From JANQGH01 sp039819285 (GTDB lineage Bacteria; Pseudomonadota; Alphaproteobacteria; DSM-16000; Inquilinaceae): DNA of 17,588 bases. The translations under genes and the position numbers were made by a program. Shown one piece after another: positions 1 to 6,762 of the stretch (its first letter is position 1; every line of letters starts with the position of its first letter). The notes beneath the pieces were generated by a model. That model did not search any database and was not told the origin of the DNA. It saw nothing but the letters and a program-made list of their open reading frames with translations. The stretch covers positions 1 to 17,588 of the forward strand of contig JBCBSH010000083.1 in the NCBI GenBank assembly GCA_039819285.1. Direction: 5' to 3'.

Positions 1-858
1 GGGCTGGTGATCGGCAACGGCTCCGGCCACGAGCCGATCGCTGTCGGCTGGGTCGGCGACGGCATGCTGGACGCCAACGCGGTCGGCGACATTTTCGCCG
101 CACCGCCGCCTGAGCTGATTTGCGATGCCATCCGGGCCGCCGATACCGGTGCCGGCGTGCTGCTCCTGATCTCCAACCATGCCGGCGACGTCATGAACGG
201 CGAGGCCGGGGCCGACTTGGCGCGCGAGGCCGGCATCGAGGTCGAGACGCTGTGGATGTATGACGACATCTCCTCAGCCCCGCGCGATCAGCTCGACCGG
301 CGGCGCGGCGCGCCCGGCACGACCTTCATCTACAAGATCGTCGGCGCCCGGGCCGAACAGGGCGCCGGCCTGCAAGAACTGAAGACCCTTGGGGAGACCG
401 TGCGCGACGCCACCTGCACGCTCGCCGCGTCGCTAACACCCGGCGTCTCGCCGCTGACCCGCCTGCCGATGTTCACCCTGCCGGAGAACGAGGTCTTCGT
501 CGGCATGGGCGTCCATGGCGAGCCGGGCGTCGCCAGCATGCCGGCCGGCGCCGCCGACGACATCGTCGCCTTCATGGCCGGCAAGATCCTGGACGATCTG
601 CCCTTCCGCAACGGCGACAGTGTTCTCGCCATGGTCAACGGCATGGGCGGCACGACCTTGATGGAACTGCTGGTGATTTACCGCAAGTTCGCCGAGTGCC
701 TTGGCGAACGCGGTGTCGAACTGGCCGCCGACCCATTGATCGGTACCTATGTCACGACCCAGGAAATGGGCGGCTTCTCCCTGTCCCTGTGTCGGGTGGA
801 GCCGTCAATGATCGCCCTTTGGAACGAACCGCAGGGCGCCCCGTTCTTTGCAATGTAA
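1..858 (+). CDS. dhaK: Dihydroxyacetone kinase subunit DhaK-like (5' truncated by window edge)
   Basis: Substrate-binding kinase domain of the dihydroxyacetone kinase family; the K domain holds the triose by a covalent His-hemiaminal bond while a DhaL domain or ATP domain donates phosphate. The frame is open from base 1 (GLVIG before the first possible GTG), so the N-terminus lies outside the window. Visible signatures: GNGSGHEP (His at visible residue 10), SNHAGDVMN (Asp 63) and GMGVHGEPGV (His 172). The spacings 10-63-172 equal those of E. coli DhaK His56-Asp109-His218 as I remember them, so all three active-site residues are kept and about 46 residues are missing. The C-terminus (residues FSLSL to LWNEPQGAPFFAM) matches the normal end of a K domain, so this is a separate DhaK, not a fused DhaK-DhaL. 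No dhaL follows: the next gene is convergent after 21 bp. The physiological substrate could be dihydroxyacetone or another ketose such as erythrulose. Confidence 0.9.
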   Translation, partial: GLVIGNGSGHEPIAVGWVGDGMLDANAVGDIFAAPPPELICDAIRAADTGAGVLLLISNHAGDVMNGEAGADLAREAGIEVETLWMYDDISSAPRDQLDRRRGAPGTTFIYKIVGARAEQGAGLQELKTLGETVRDATCTLAASLTPGVSPLTRLPMFTLPENEVFVGMGVHGEPGVASMPAGAADDIVAFMAGKILDDLPFRNGDSVLAMVNGMGGTTLMELLVIYRKFAECLGERGVELAADPLIGTYVTTQEMGGFSLSLCRVEPSMIALWNEPQGAPFFAM

Positions 859-879
859 CGGTGCGGCCCGAACAGCCCG

Positions 880-1374
880 TCAGAACAGAATGATCGCCAA
901 CAGGAAGATCACATAGAGGCCGACGAAAACCATCGGCACGATCGCCTCTTGGCGGGCGATGGATTTGTATTCGCTGTAGGCGGGGCCCTTCTTGATCATC
1001 CGCCATTCGTCGGTGTAAGGCGCGACGGGAAAGCGCGCCTCCATCTCCGTGATGACGTCGAAGCGGGCCTTGGTCAGGATGCGATAGGACCGGGTCAACA
1101 GCCACCAGACGGCGCACACGATGATGCCAGCGATCGGCAGGGCGACCAGCCAGAACTGACCCCCAGGCTCCAGTTCCAACAACGCGCCGGTGACGCTCGA
1201 GATGCCTGCGTTTACGGTCAGGAAGTAGCGGCTGTTGGCACCGCGCCGATTGATCAAGGCTTCGGTCTGACCGGCATAATACAGGTAGAGCTTCATCAGC
1301 ATCGACCCGTCGGCGTCCGGGAACTTCTCGACCGTCATCGCGGCCTCGTCGGCCGCTTGTTCTCCGTCACTCAT
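880..1374 (-). CDS. RipA-family-like small integral membrane protein, partner of the TIR-STAND-WD40 protein
   Basis: 164-aa predicted inner-membrane protein. Hydrophobic segments at about residues 50-67 (weak), 74-94 (strong, ending in WWLLTRSY) and 144-164 (C-terminal). Between the last two lies a charged cytosolic loop with the pattern WWLLTRSYRILTKARFDVI, then E-x-E-x-RFP and DEW. This pattern (Trp-rich helix, R-S-Y, A-[KR]-F-x-V-I, LP/FP, EW) matches my memory of the RipA family of octameric membrane proteins named after Francisella RipA; the assignment is by motif recall, not alignment. Its ATG overlaps the TGA of the upstream TIR gene as ATGA, and GAGGA lies about 9 nt upstream inside that gene, so the two are translationally coupled and probably act together. 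Possible role: membrane effector or anchor of a conflict system, by inference only. Alternative: a SLATT-like or other two-to-three-TM effector. Confidence 0.75.
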   Translation of the reverse strand: MSDGEQAADEAAMTVEKFPDADGSMLMKLYLYYAGQTEALINRRGANSRYFLTVNAGISSVTGALLELEPGGQFWLVALPIAGIIVCAVWWLLTRSYRILTKARFDVITEMEARFPVAPYTDEWRMIKKGPAYSEYKSIARQEAIVPMVFVGLYVIFLLAIILF

Positions 1375-4300
1375 TCAATGTCCTCACAACCTTCGACGCG
1401 CAGATTGTACTCGCACTCTTCCGCAGGCGAGAGCGGGTCCAGCAGGTCCGCGACAGAGACCGCATAATCCCAAAGCTCATCCATCGATTGGAAGTTCCGC
1501 CAAATTCTGGCCGTGCGATCGCGCGACGCGGTCACGATCAACGTGCCGTCGCCGGAAAACGCCGCCGACAGGACCGGGCCGCTATGCCCCGCCATGACCG
1601 CGATCAGTTCGCCGCCTTCGACATCCCACAGCCGCACGGTCTCATCCGTCGACGCGGTGACGAGGCGATCGCCGTTGGGCGAGAATGCGACCGAATGAAC
1701 GGCCGCGTCATGGTCGGACAAGACCTGCTCCTGGCCACCCGCAACAGCGTCCCACAGCCGGGCAGTGCCATCGGTGGAGGCCGTTGCGACACGGCTGCCG
1801 TCGGGCGAGAAGGTTGCAGCGGTCACGGCCCCTTCATGGCCTTCCAGACGCAGGACCTCCGACCCGTCGTCGGCGCTCCAAAGTCTCGCGCTGTTGTCGG
1901 ACGAAGTCGTCAGGACCCGGTCGCCATCTGGCGAAAACGACACCGACGTGACCTGATCCCCGTGACCGTCCAGAACCGCGCGTTCGCTGCCATCAGCCAC
2001 ATCCCAGAGCCGGGCAGTACCGTCCTGTGCACCGGTCACGATCTGGCTGCCGTCCGGTGAGAAGGCGGCGCGGTTGATCGCGCCTTCGTGGCCATTGAGC
2101 GCAGCGATCTCGCCTCCCGTCGCGACGCTCCACAGCCGCGCGGAACGGTCGCGGGAGGTCGTGACCAATTGCTGCCCATCCGGCGAGAAGACCGCGTTGG
2201 AGATGTCTGCGCCATGGCCCGCGAGGGTGGCGATCGGTTCTCCGGTCTCGGCGTTCCACAGCCGCGCAGTGTCGTCCTGAGCGGCGGTAACGATCGTCGC
2301 ACCATCGGGCGAGAACAGCGCGGTTGTCAGCGGCTCCGCGTGTCCATTGAGCTCCGCCAAGGTGCGTTGCTCGGCGATGTTCCAGACGCGCGCGGCATTG
2401 TCCGGCAACGCGGTGATGATGTGCCGGCCATCAGGGGACAGAGAGACCGCCGATGCCGTGCCAACGAAATCGTCGATCAGCGTCACCTCCGTCCCGTCCG
2501 CCGCGTCCCAGATCCTTGCCGCGTCGTCACGACCAGCGGTGACGACGCGGCTGCCGTCGGGCGAAAACGCGGCCGTAACCACATCGTCGTCATGGCCGCG
2601 CAAGACTGCGATCTGCAATCCGGTCCGCGCGTTCCAAACCCGCGCCGTATCGTCCCACGAGCTGGTTACCACGCGGGCCTCGTCGGTCGAGAACGCGGCG
2701 TTGGAGACGATGTCCGAGTGGCCGCGCAAGACGGCCTGGCGCGCGCCAGTGACCGCATCCCAAATGCGCGCCGTGTCATCGGCAGAAACGGTCGCGACCA
2801 AGCGCCCACCGGGCGAGAACCGCACTGCAAGGATATCGGCCTCGTGGCCGCGCAGCACGGCGATGAGCCCGGCATCCCGCGCGTCCCACAGGCGCGCCGT
2901 GTTGTCAGAGGCGACCGTGATGATCCTGGTGCCGTCCGGCGAGAATGCGGCTTGCGTCAAGCTGGCCCGATGGCCGCCGAGTATAGCGAGCTCCTCGCCG
3001 TCGTCGGCCGCCCACACCCGCGCCGTCTCGTCCTTCGAGGTGGTGACCAGCCGCGAACCGTCAGGCGAAAAAGCGGCAAACGTCACCGAACCGGCGTGGC
3101 CCTCAAGCCGGTTCGCCTCATCGCCGGTTTCCATGTCCCAAAGGCGCACGGAGCCGTCCGATGCGGCGCTGGCGGCGATGGACTCCGCCGGCGCATAGGC
3201 CATGAAGCCCTGATCGGCTGGCACCTCCAGCGACGTGGTCACCGCTGATCCGTCCGCGGTCCAGGTTTGCACGGTGCCGTCATCAGCGGCAGTGATGATC
3301 TCCGCGCCATCGGCAGAAAAGCCCACCCAACTCATCGGCAGATCATGGTCGCCCAGCATGGCCAGTTCCGCGCCGCTATCGGCGTCCCACAAGCGCGCCG
3401 TGCCATCCCAAGATGCGGTCAGAACCCGAGAGCCGTCCGGTGAAAACCGCGCTGACGTAACGAAATTCTCATGACCGCGCAGCACCATGGTCTCGCGCCG
3501 GTCCAAGAGGGCAGCGGCGAGCACGCGCGGCACCTCCATTATCTCGGCAATGTCGGGCCAGCCATCCGGATTGGCCTGCGGCATGGCCCGAAGCGCGACG
3601 TCGATGGCCTCGCCGATGTCGCCGTCCCTGAACAGCATTTCGGCCAGGATTGCACGCGATCGGGCTTGCTCGACCTGAGACTGATACAACGCAACTTCGG
3701 CCGAATCGCGCTGCTGTTCGGCAACCACCGCCTGCCACGCGGCTGCAGCTGAAAACACGACCAGCAAAAGAATGGCCGCCGCCGCCGACCAGCGAATCCA
3801 TTTGCGCTGACGCTCGCGCTTCATTCGGGCCCGGTCGGCCTGATCGATGCTGCGGTCGATAAAGTCCCGGTTCGCGTCGGATAGTTCGTCGCCGCGTTGG
3901 GCGCGCCACTCGCGCGCCGTCGTCAAGGCCAGTCCCATCAGCAGCGCCTGGTCCTTCTGGTCCTTGTCGGCGTCTTCCCAAGCCAGACGCGCTGTCTCAA
4001 GCTGGCCCTTCCAGATCAGGAACTCCCGTTCCGCATCCAGCCATTGAGACAGGCGTGGCCAGTGACGCAACAGCGCCTCATGGGCCACTTCGGCGACGGG
4101 TTCCTCGTCCGCATCGCTGGTGGTGAGCAATCGCCAGTCGCTGCCGGCCAGCTCGTCCGCCAGGGCCCATTCTGCGTCGGTGCAATCCGATCGCTGTGCG
4201 CGCCGCCGTACCGGCTGTCCCTCGCGCGGCACATGGGCAAGGCGCAGCGTCAACAGGCGGCGCAGCGTGTCGGTATCGTCGGGATGCAGCTCCAGGAACC

Positions 4301-5660
4301 GTTCGGCCCGGTCGACCAGGGGCCGGCTGACATCGACCACGCGGAATGGAAAATGCAGCGTGCCGGTCGACGCGTCATCCCGGCGCATCTCCTCCCACGC
4401 GTCCTGCATCAGATAGGACAGCATCGGCAGGCCACCCGGCTCCTTATAGGTCGCCTCGGCGATCACCGACACGATGTCCGGGTTTTCGAACCCCACGCCC
4501 AGCCGCTCTGCGGGTTCTCGCACAACCCGCTCGATCTGCTGCTTGGTCAGCGGCGGCACGTCGATGCGATCGCCGTTGGCGAAGAACGGCTCATCGGCTT
4601 GCCACTGACCGTAATAGTCGGCGCGCAGACTGGCCATCACCATAATGTCCGGATGGCTGACCGCGCCCCCGATCAACCGCGAAAAGACAGCGGCGTCATC
4701 TGGCTCGGCCCTGGTGTAAAGCTCCTCGCCCTGGTCGACATAAAGAATGGCCTTGGCCGGCGGCTCGGCGCCCGTCCGGTGGGCGATTTCCTCGCGCGCG
4801 GCCCGTGCCAGCTCGGTCAGGTCGGACCCCTCGCGAAACAGCTTCGCCCAGGCACTGGCTTCGCGCTCGATCTCGCTGGGCGAATCCAGCCAGGTGCGCG
4901 CGATCGATCGCGCAAGCTCCTTGCACGGCTTGACCCCCGGGGTCACGACGACTGGCAGCCAGCCAGGGCTGGTTTCCATGTCGGCCGGCCACTCCCGGTC
5001 AAGGTCGCCCGGCCACATGCGGCTGCGCAACGCCGCCAGCACACCGGCAAAGGCGACGGAAGACTTGCCGACGCCAGAGCTGCCGATCAACGTGTGGATG
5101 CGATCCGGCCTCTGCCTGAGCGCCTCCAGGATCTCGCCCGTCAACGCCTCGCGGCCGACGAAAAAGGCCGAATCCTCGGTCTTCATCGCCGGCAAGCCGG
5201 CATAAGGGTTGACCTGGCGCCACAACGGTTCCGCCTCGGCGCCCGCCGGTATGCCGGCGCCGTCCATGGCGGACAGGATCTGCCCGATCAGCTCCTCAAA
5301 CGGATGTCGCTCGAAAATCAGCCGGTGGAAATGGTCGAGAAACGGCAGGCCCGGCAAGCGCTCGGCCAGGGCAATGGGCGCGATCAGTGGTCGTCCCGCC
5401 TTGCGGTTGCGCTTCAGCGCGTCGTAGTACTCGATCTCCTGCCAATCGCCGACCCGGTCGCCCAGCAGCAGCACAACCGCGTCGGCCTGGGCCAGTTCTT
5501 GGCCCAGCAGATCCATCCAATAGGCGCCGACCTGATTGCGTTCCGGCGCGAAGTAGATGTCAAGATCAGGGCGTGCCTGCTTCAGCGCTTCGCAGATGCG
5601 CTCGGCGATCCGACGATCGCGATTATTATAGCTCAAGAAGACATGCATCGGCGTCATCAT
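1371..5660 (-). CDS. TIR - nSTAND1 NTPase - TM - 16x WD40 repeat protein
   Basis: 1429-aa multidomain sensor/effector. TIR domain, about residues 5-130: VFLSYNNRDRR at the start, BB-loop-like FAPERNQVG, and WQEIE (Trp73, Glu77) at the place of the WCxxE NADase motif, so the catalytic Glu is present. STAND NTPase of nSTAND1 type, about 150-600: entry motif NPYAGLPAMKTEDSAFFVGRE, Walker A GSSGVGKSS (193-201), Walker B ILYVDQGEEL (305-314), SLRADYYG (344-351), and HEALLRHWPRLSQWLDAERE (527-546). A basic stretch KRERQRKWIRW is followed by one hydrophobic helix (about 625-643) and a coiled, helical linker to 725. Residues 726-1387 hold 16 WD40 repeats of 40-42 aa, then a 42-aa tail. Family knowledge: TIRs in bacterial immunity cleave or cyclise NAD+ when a STAND platform oligomerises on ligand sensing. 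Starts at ATG 5660; ATGs at 5657 and 5648 are equally possible since the RBS is weak. First gene of a two-gene operon with the RipA-like protein. Confidence 0.93.
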   Translation of the reverse strand: MMTPMHVFLSYNNRDRRIAERICEALKQARPDLDIYFAPERNQVGAYWMDLLGQELAQADAVVLLLGDRVGDWQEIEYYDALKRNRKAGRPLIAPIALAERLPGLPFLDHFHRLIFERHPFEELIGQILSAMDGAGIPAGAEAEPLWRQVNPYAGLPAMKTEDSAFFVGREALTGEILEALRQRPDRIHTLIGSSGVGKSSVAFAGVLAALRSRMWPGDLDREWPADMETSPGWLPVVVTPGVKPCKELARSIARTWLDSPSEIEREASAWAKLFREGSDLTELARAAREEIAHRTGAEPPAKAILYVDQGEELYTRAEPDDAAVFSRLIGGAVSHPDIMVMASLRADYYGQWQADEPFFANGDRIDVPPLTKQQIERVVREPAERLGVGFENPDIVSVIAEATYKEPGGLPMLSYLMQDAWEEMRRDDASTGTLHFPFRVVDVSRPLVDRAERFLELHPDDTDTLRRLLTLRLAHVPREGQPVRRRAQRSDCTDAEWALADELAGSDWRLLTTSDADEEPVAEVAHEALLRHWPRLSQWLDAEREFLIWKGQLETARLAWEDADKDQKDQALLMGLALTTAREWRAQRGDELSDANRDFIDRSIDQADRARMKRERQRKWIRWSAAAAILLLVVFSAAAAWQAVVAEQQRDSAEVALYQSQVEQARSRAILAEMLFRDGDIGEAIDVALRAMPQANPDGWPDIAEIMEVPRVLAAALLDRRETMVLRGHENFVTSARFSPDGSRVLTASWDGTARLWDADSGAELAMLGDHDLPMSWVGFSADGAEIITAADDGTVQTWTADGSAVTTSLEVPADQGFMAYAPAESIAASAASDGSVRLWDMETGDEANRLEGHAGSVTFAAFSPDGSRLVTTSKDETARVWAADDGEELAILGGHRASLTQAAFSPDGTRIITVASDNTARLWDARDAGLIAVLRGHEADILAVRFSPGGRLVATVSADDTARIWDAVTGARQAVLRGHSDIVSNAAFSTDEARVVTSSWDDTARVWNARTGLQIAVLRGHDDDVVTAAFSPDGSRVVTAGRDDAARIWDAADGTEVTLIDDFVGTASAVSLSPDGRHIITALPDNAARVWNIAEQRTLAELNGHAEPLTTALFSPDGATIVTAAQDDTARLWNAETGEPIATLAGHGADISNAVFSPDGQQLVTTSRDRSARLWSVATGGEIAALNGHEGAINRAAFSPDGSQIVTGAQDGTARLWDVADGSERAVLDGHGDQVTSVSFSPDGDRVLTTSSDNSARLWSADDGSEVLRLEGHEGAVTAATFSPDGSRVATASTDGTARLWDAVAGGQEQVLSDHDAAVHSVAFSPNGDRLVTASTDETVRLWDVEGGELIAVMAGHSGPVLSAAFSGDGTLIVTASRDRTARIWRNFQSMDELWDYAVSVADLLDPLSPAEECEYNLRVEGCEDIE
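1500..3485 (-). repeat. Tandem WD40-coding repeat array, 16 units of about 123-126 bp
   Basis: The 3' half of the TIR-STAND gene is a tandem array whose units share a skeleton: GH, about 7 variable residues, AAFSPDGSRVVT, 3 residues, D-[DGN]-TAR-[LIV]-WD. On the + strand the words for FSPDG (forms of ccgtcgggcgagaa) recur at the repeat period. Counting from the N-terminal side, units 3 (around 3240-3120) and 9 (around 2480-2360) have lost the GH dipeptide and are degenerate; the other 14 are good matches. Units are similar but not identical in DNA, so the array is not a very recent expansion. Sixteen blades could form two 8-bladed propellers, or 7+7 with two spare or decayed units. Confidence 0.9.
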
Positions 5661-5686
5661 GTCATCTTTTGGCCGACCGGTCGCGC

Positions 5687-5716
5687 AGTATATCCAGGCA
5701 ATCGAATACCGGCCAA
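5687..5716 (-). promoter_or_regulatory. Candidate sigma70-type promoter for the TIR-STAND operon
   Basis: On the - strand, TTGGCC (5711-5716, 4/6 to TTGACA) and TATACT (5687-5692, 5/6 to TATAAT) are separated by 18 bp. Transcription would begin near 5680, leaving a leader of about 20 nt before ATG 5660. A 10-bp perfect palindrome, CGACCGGTCG (5674-5683), covers the expected start site. The leader lacks a good Shine-Dalgarno sequence (only AAAAGA), consistent with low basal translation. This is a match by eye only. Confidence 0.35.
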
Positions 5717-5738
5717 GTCGTGGGTATGACCGACATTT

Positions 5739-5759
5739 ACACGCATAACGTCAGCGTGT
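5739..5759. promoter_or_regulatory. Small inverted repeat upstream of the TIR-STAND promoter
   Basis: ACACGC (5739-5744) and GCGTGT (5754-5759) form a perfect 6-bp inverted repeat with a 9-bp spacer, about 25 bp upstream of the candidate -35 box. It has the size and place of an activator or repressor site, but repeats this short arise by chance in GC-rich DNA. No regulator gene lies nearby. Confidence 0.2.
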
Positions 5760-5799
5760 CGTGAATTCGCCCCGACGCTGGGTCAGCCGCAAACGGTTG

Positions 5800-5815
5800 T
5801 TGAGCGCCCGCTCAA
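5800..5815 (-). terminator. Hairpin over the end of the FkbM gene (weak terminator candidate)
   Basis: TTGAGCG and CGCTCAA flank 2 bases, giving a perfect 7-bp stem that overlaps the TGA stop at 5812. No U-run follows in the transcript, so it is not a standard intrinsic terminator; it could slow RNA decay or cause partial termination before the TIR operon. Confidence 0.25.
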
Positions 5816-6666
5816 GACGGGACCGTCAGTCTTTTTGGATTGATCGCCACGACATCGAAGAGGTCATCCGATATCTGAAGCGGCGTCAGTTTGGCATCCG
5901 GCTGGCGGTCCGACAGCCGAAATAGCCGAAAGCCCTGCGATTCCAGATAGCCTGTCATCTCCAGGAAGCGGGCGAGACCCTCCGACGTCTTTGTTACGTG
6001 CCCTTTCTCAACGATCAACGCCTTCACGACACCGGATGCAAGCAGCTCCTTACCACCCGCCACCACCTCCGGCTCAAGCCCCTCGACATCGACCTTAACA
6101 ACAAGCGGTCGGTCCTTCAGCTTTGGTCGCAGTCTGGGCAGCACATCTAAAGACAGCGTCGGCACCAACAGTTCGGGCGGACGCTTGGCTTGTTCTGGTG
6201 AGTTGCGGCCAAGGACACTGTGTCCCATGGTACCCATGCCGCCCATCAGGGGTGCCAGGCCAATGCCGTTGCCCGCAGCCGCCGCAATCGGTGTGACGCG
6301 CCGGCCCAGGCGATTGACCTCGATCGCCGTCGTTAGAACCGTCAGGTTCAAGGGATGCGGCTCTACAGGCACGACGTAGACATCGCGAGGCCCCACCGTC
6401 GCAACGGTAAGCGAGTAAATGCCCCAATGGGCGCCGATGTCGATGAAAGCGTCACCTGCAGCCAAAGCCTTAAGGACGACACGCCGCAAAGCAATTTCGT
6501 AACCGCCCTTGCTCTGCTCTTGAAGCGCCAGGGCACGCCCACCCGGATCCTTCTCAAAACCAGGCGGCAGCACGAGCTTAAAGGCTGGCGCGCCCGTTCC
6601 GTCAGTGAAGGTGGACCGAAGCAAGAGATAGTTGCCTGGGCCCTTTTCCAGGTTGAAGTTGGCCAT
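5812..6666 (-). CDS. FkbM family SAM-dependent methyltransferase
   Basis: 284-aa class I methyltransferase of the FkbM family, whose characterised members O-methylate sugars and macrolides. SAM-binding motif I is FIDIGAHWG (residues 74-82), followed by the acidic-loop motif VEPHP (101-105) and the family hallmark VKVDVEGLEPEVVAGG (about 190-205); a late EKG follows at 220-222. The C-terminal part (LEMTGYLESQGFRLFRLSD) is the usual end. No signal peptide or membrane helix, so cytosolic. The frame extends to a TTG at 6678, but ATG 6666 has the better upstream context (GGGTCG), so I use it. Neighbours are not glycan or polyketide genes: it stands alone between the hydrolase operon and the TIR module, 151 bp from the latter. 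Its acceptor is unknown. The DNA looks somewhat less GC-rich than the flanks, which hints at separate acquisition. Confidence 0.88.
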   Translation of the reverse strand: MANFNLEKGPGNYLLLRSTFTDGTGAPAFKLVLPPGFEKDPGGRALALQEQSKGGYEIALRRVVLKALAAGDAFIDIGAHWGIYSLTVATVGPRDVYVVPVEPHPLNLTVLTTAIEVNRLGRRVTPIAAAAGNGIGLAPLMGGMGTMGHSVLGRNSPEQAKRPPELLVPTLSLDVLPRLRPKLKDRPLVVKVDVEGLEPEVVAGGKELLASGVVKALIVEKGHVTKTSEGLARFLEMTGYLESQGFRLFRLSDRQPDAKLTPLQISDDLFDVVAINPKRLTVPS

Positions 6667-6711
6667 TGAGCGACCCAAGCGGTGAGTGCGTGCCGAAAGC
6701 AGATGCGCCAG

Positions 6712-6740
6712 ACCCTATCCCGGCCCATTCAACCGGACAA
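6712..6740 (-). promoter_or_regulatory. Weak candidate promoter for the FkbM gene
   Basis: On the - strand, TTGTCC (6735-6740) and TAGGGT (6712-6717) are 17 bp apart, in the 96-bp gap between the hydrolase stop and the FkbM start. The match to consensus is poor (4/6 and 3/6). The gene may instead be read through from the hydrolase operon. Confidence 0.2.
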
Positions 6741-6762
6741 GGACACTGATCGCGACCTGGAT

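Noticed and set aside
859..879. Possible bidirectional terminator between dhaK and the RipA-like gene
   Set aside because: The 21-bp gap contains no complementary arms of useful length and no T-run on either strand.
2088..3248. 386-codon + strand frame and a second overlapping 283-codon frame with periodic sequence
   Set aside because: The periodicity is the shadow of the WD40 repeats read in reverse; two different frames both stay open over the same array, so neither is informative.
1500..3485. Regular repeats considered as a CRISPR array or satellite DNA
   Set aside because: The unit is about 126 bp, in frame and fully coding for WD40 repeats; units are not identical and there are no spacers.
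3897..5729. 610-codon open frame on the + strand opposite the TIR-STAND gene
   Set aside because: The opposite frame encodes clear TIR, Walker A/B and STAND motifs. The + translation is low-complexity (Arg, Gln, Pro, Gly rich) with no recognisable domain. Long antisense frames are expected in high-GC DNA.
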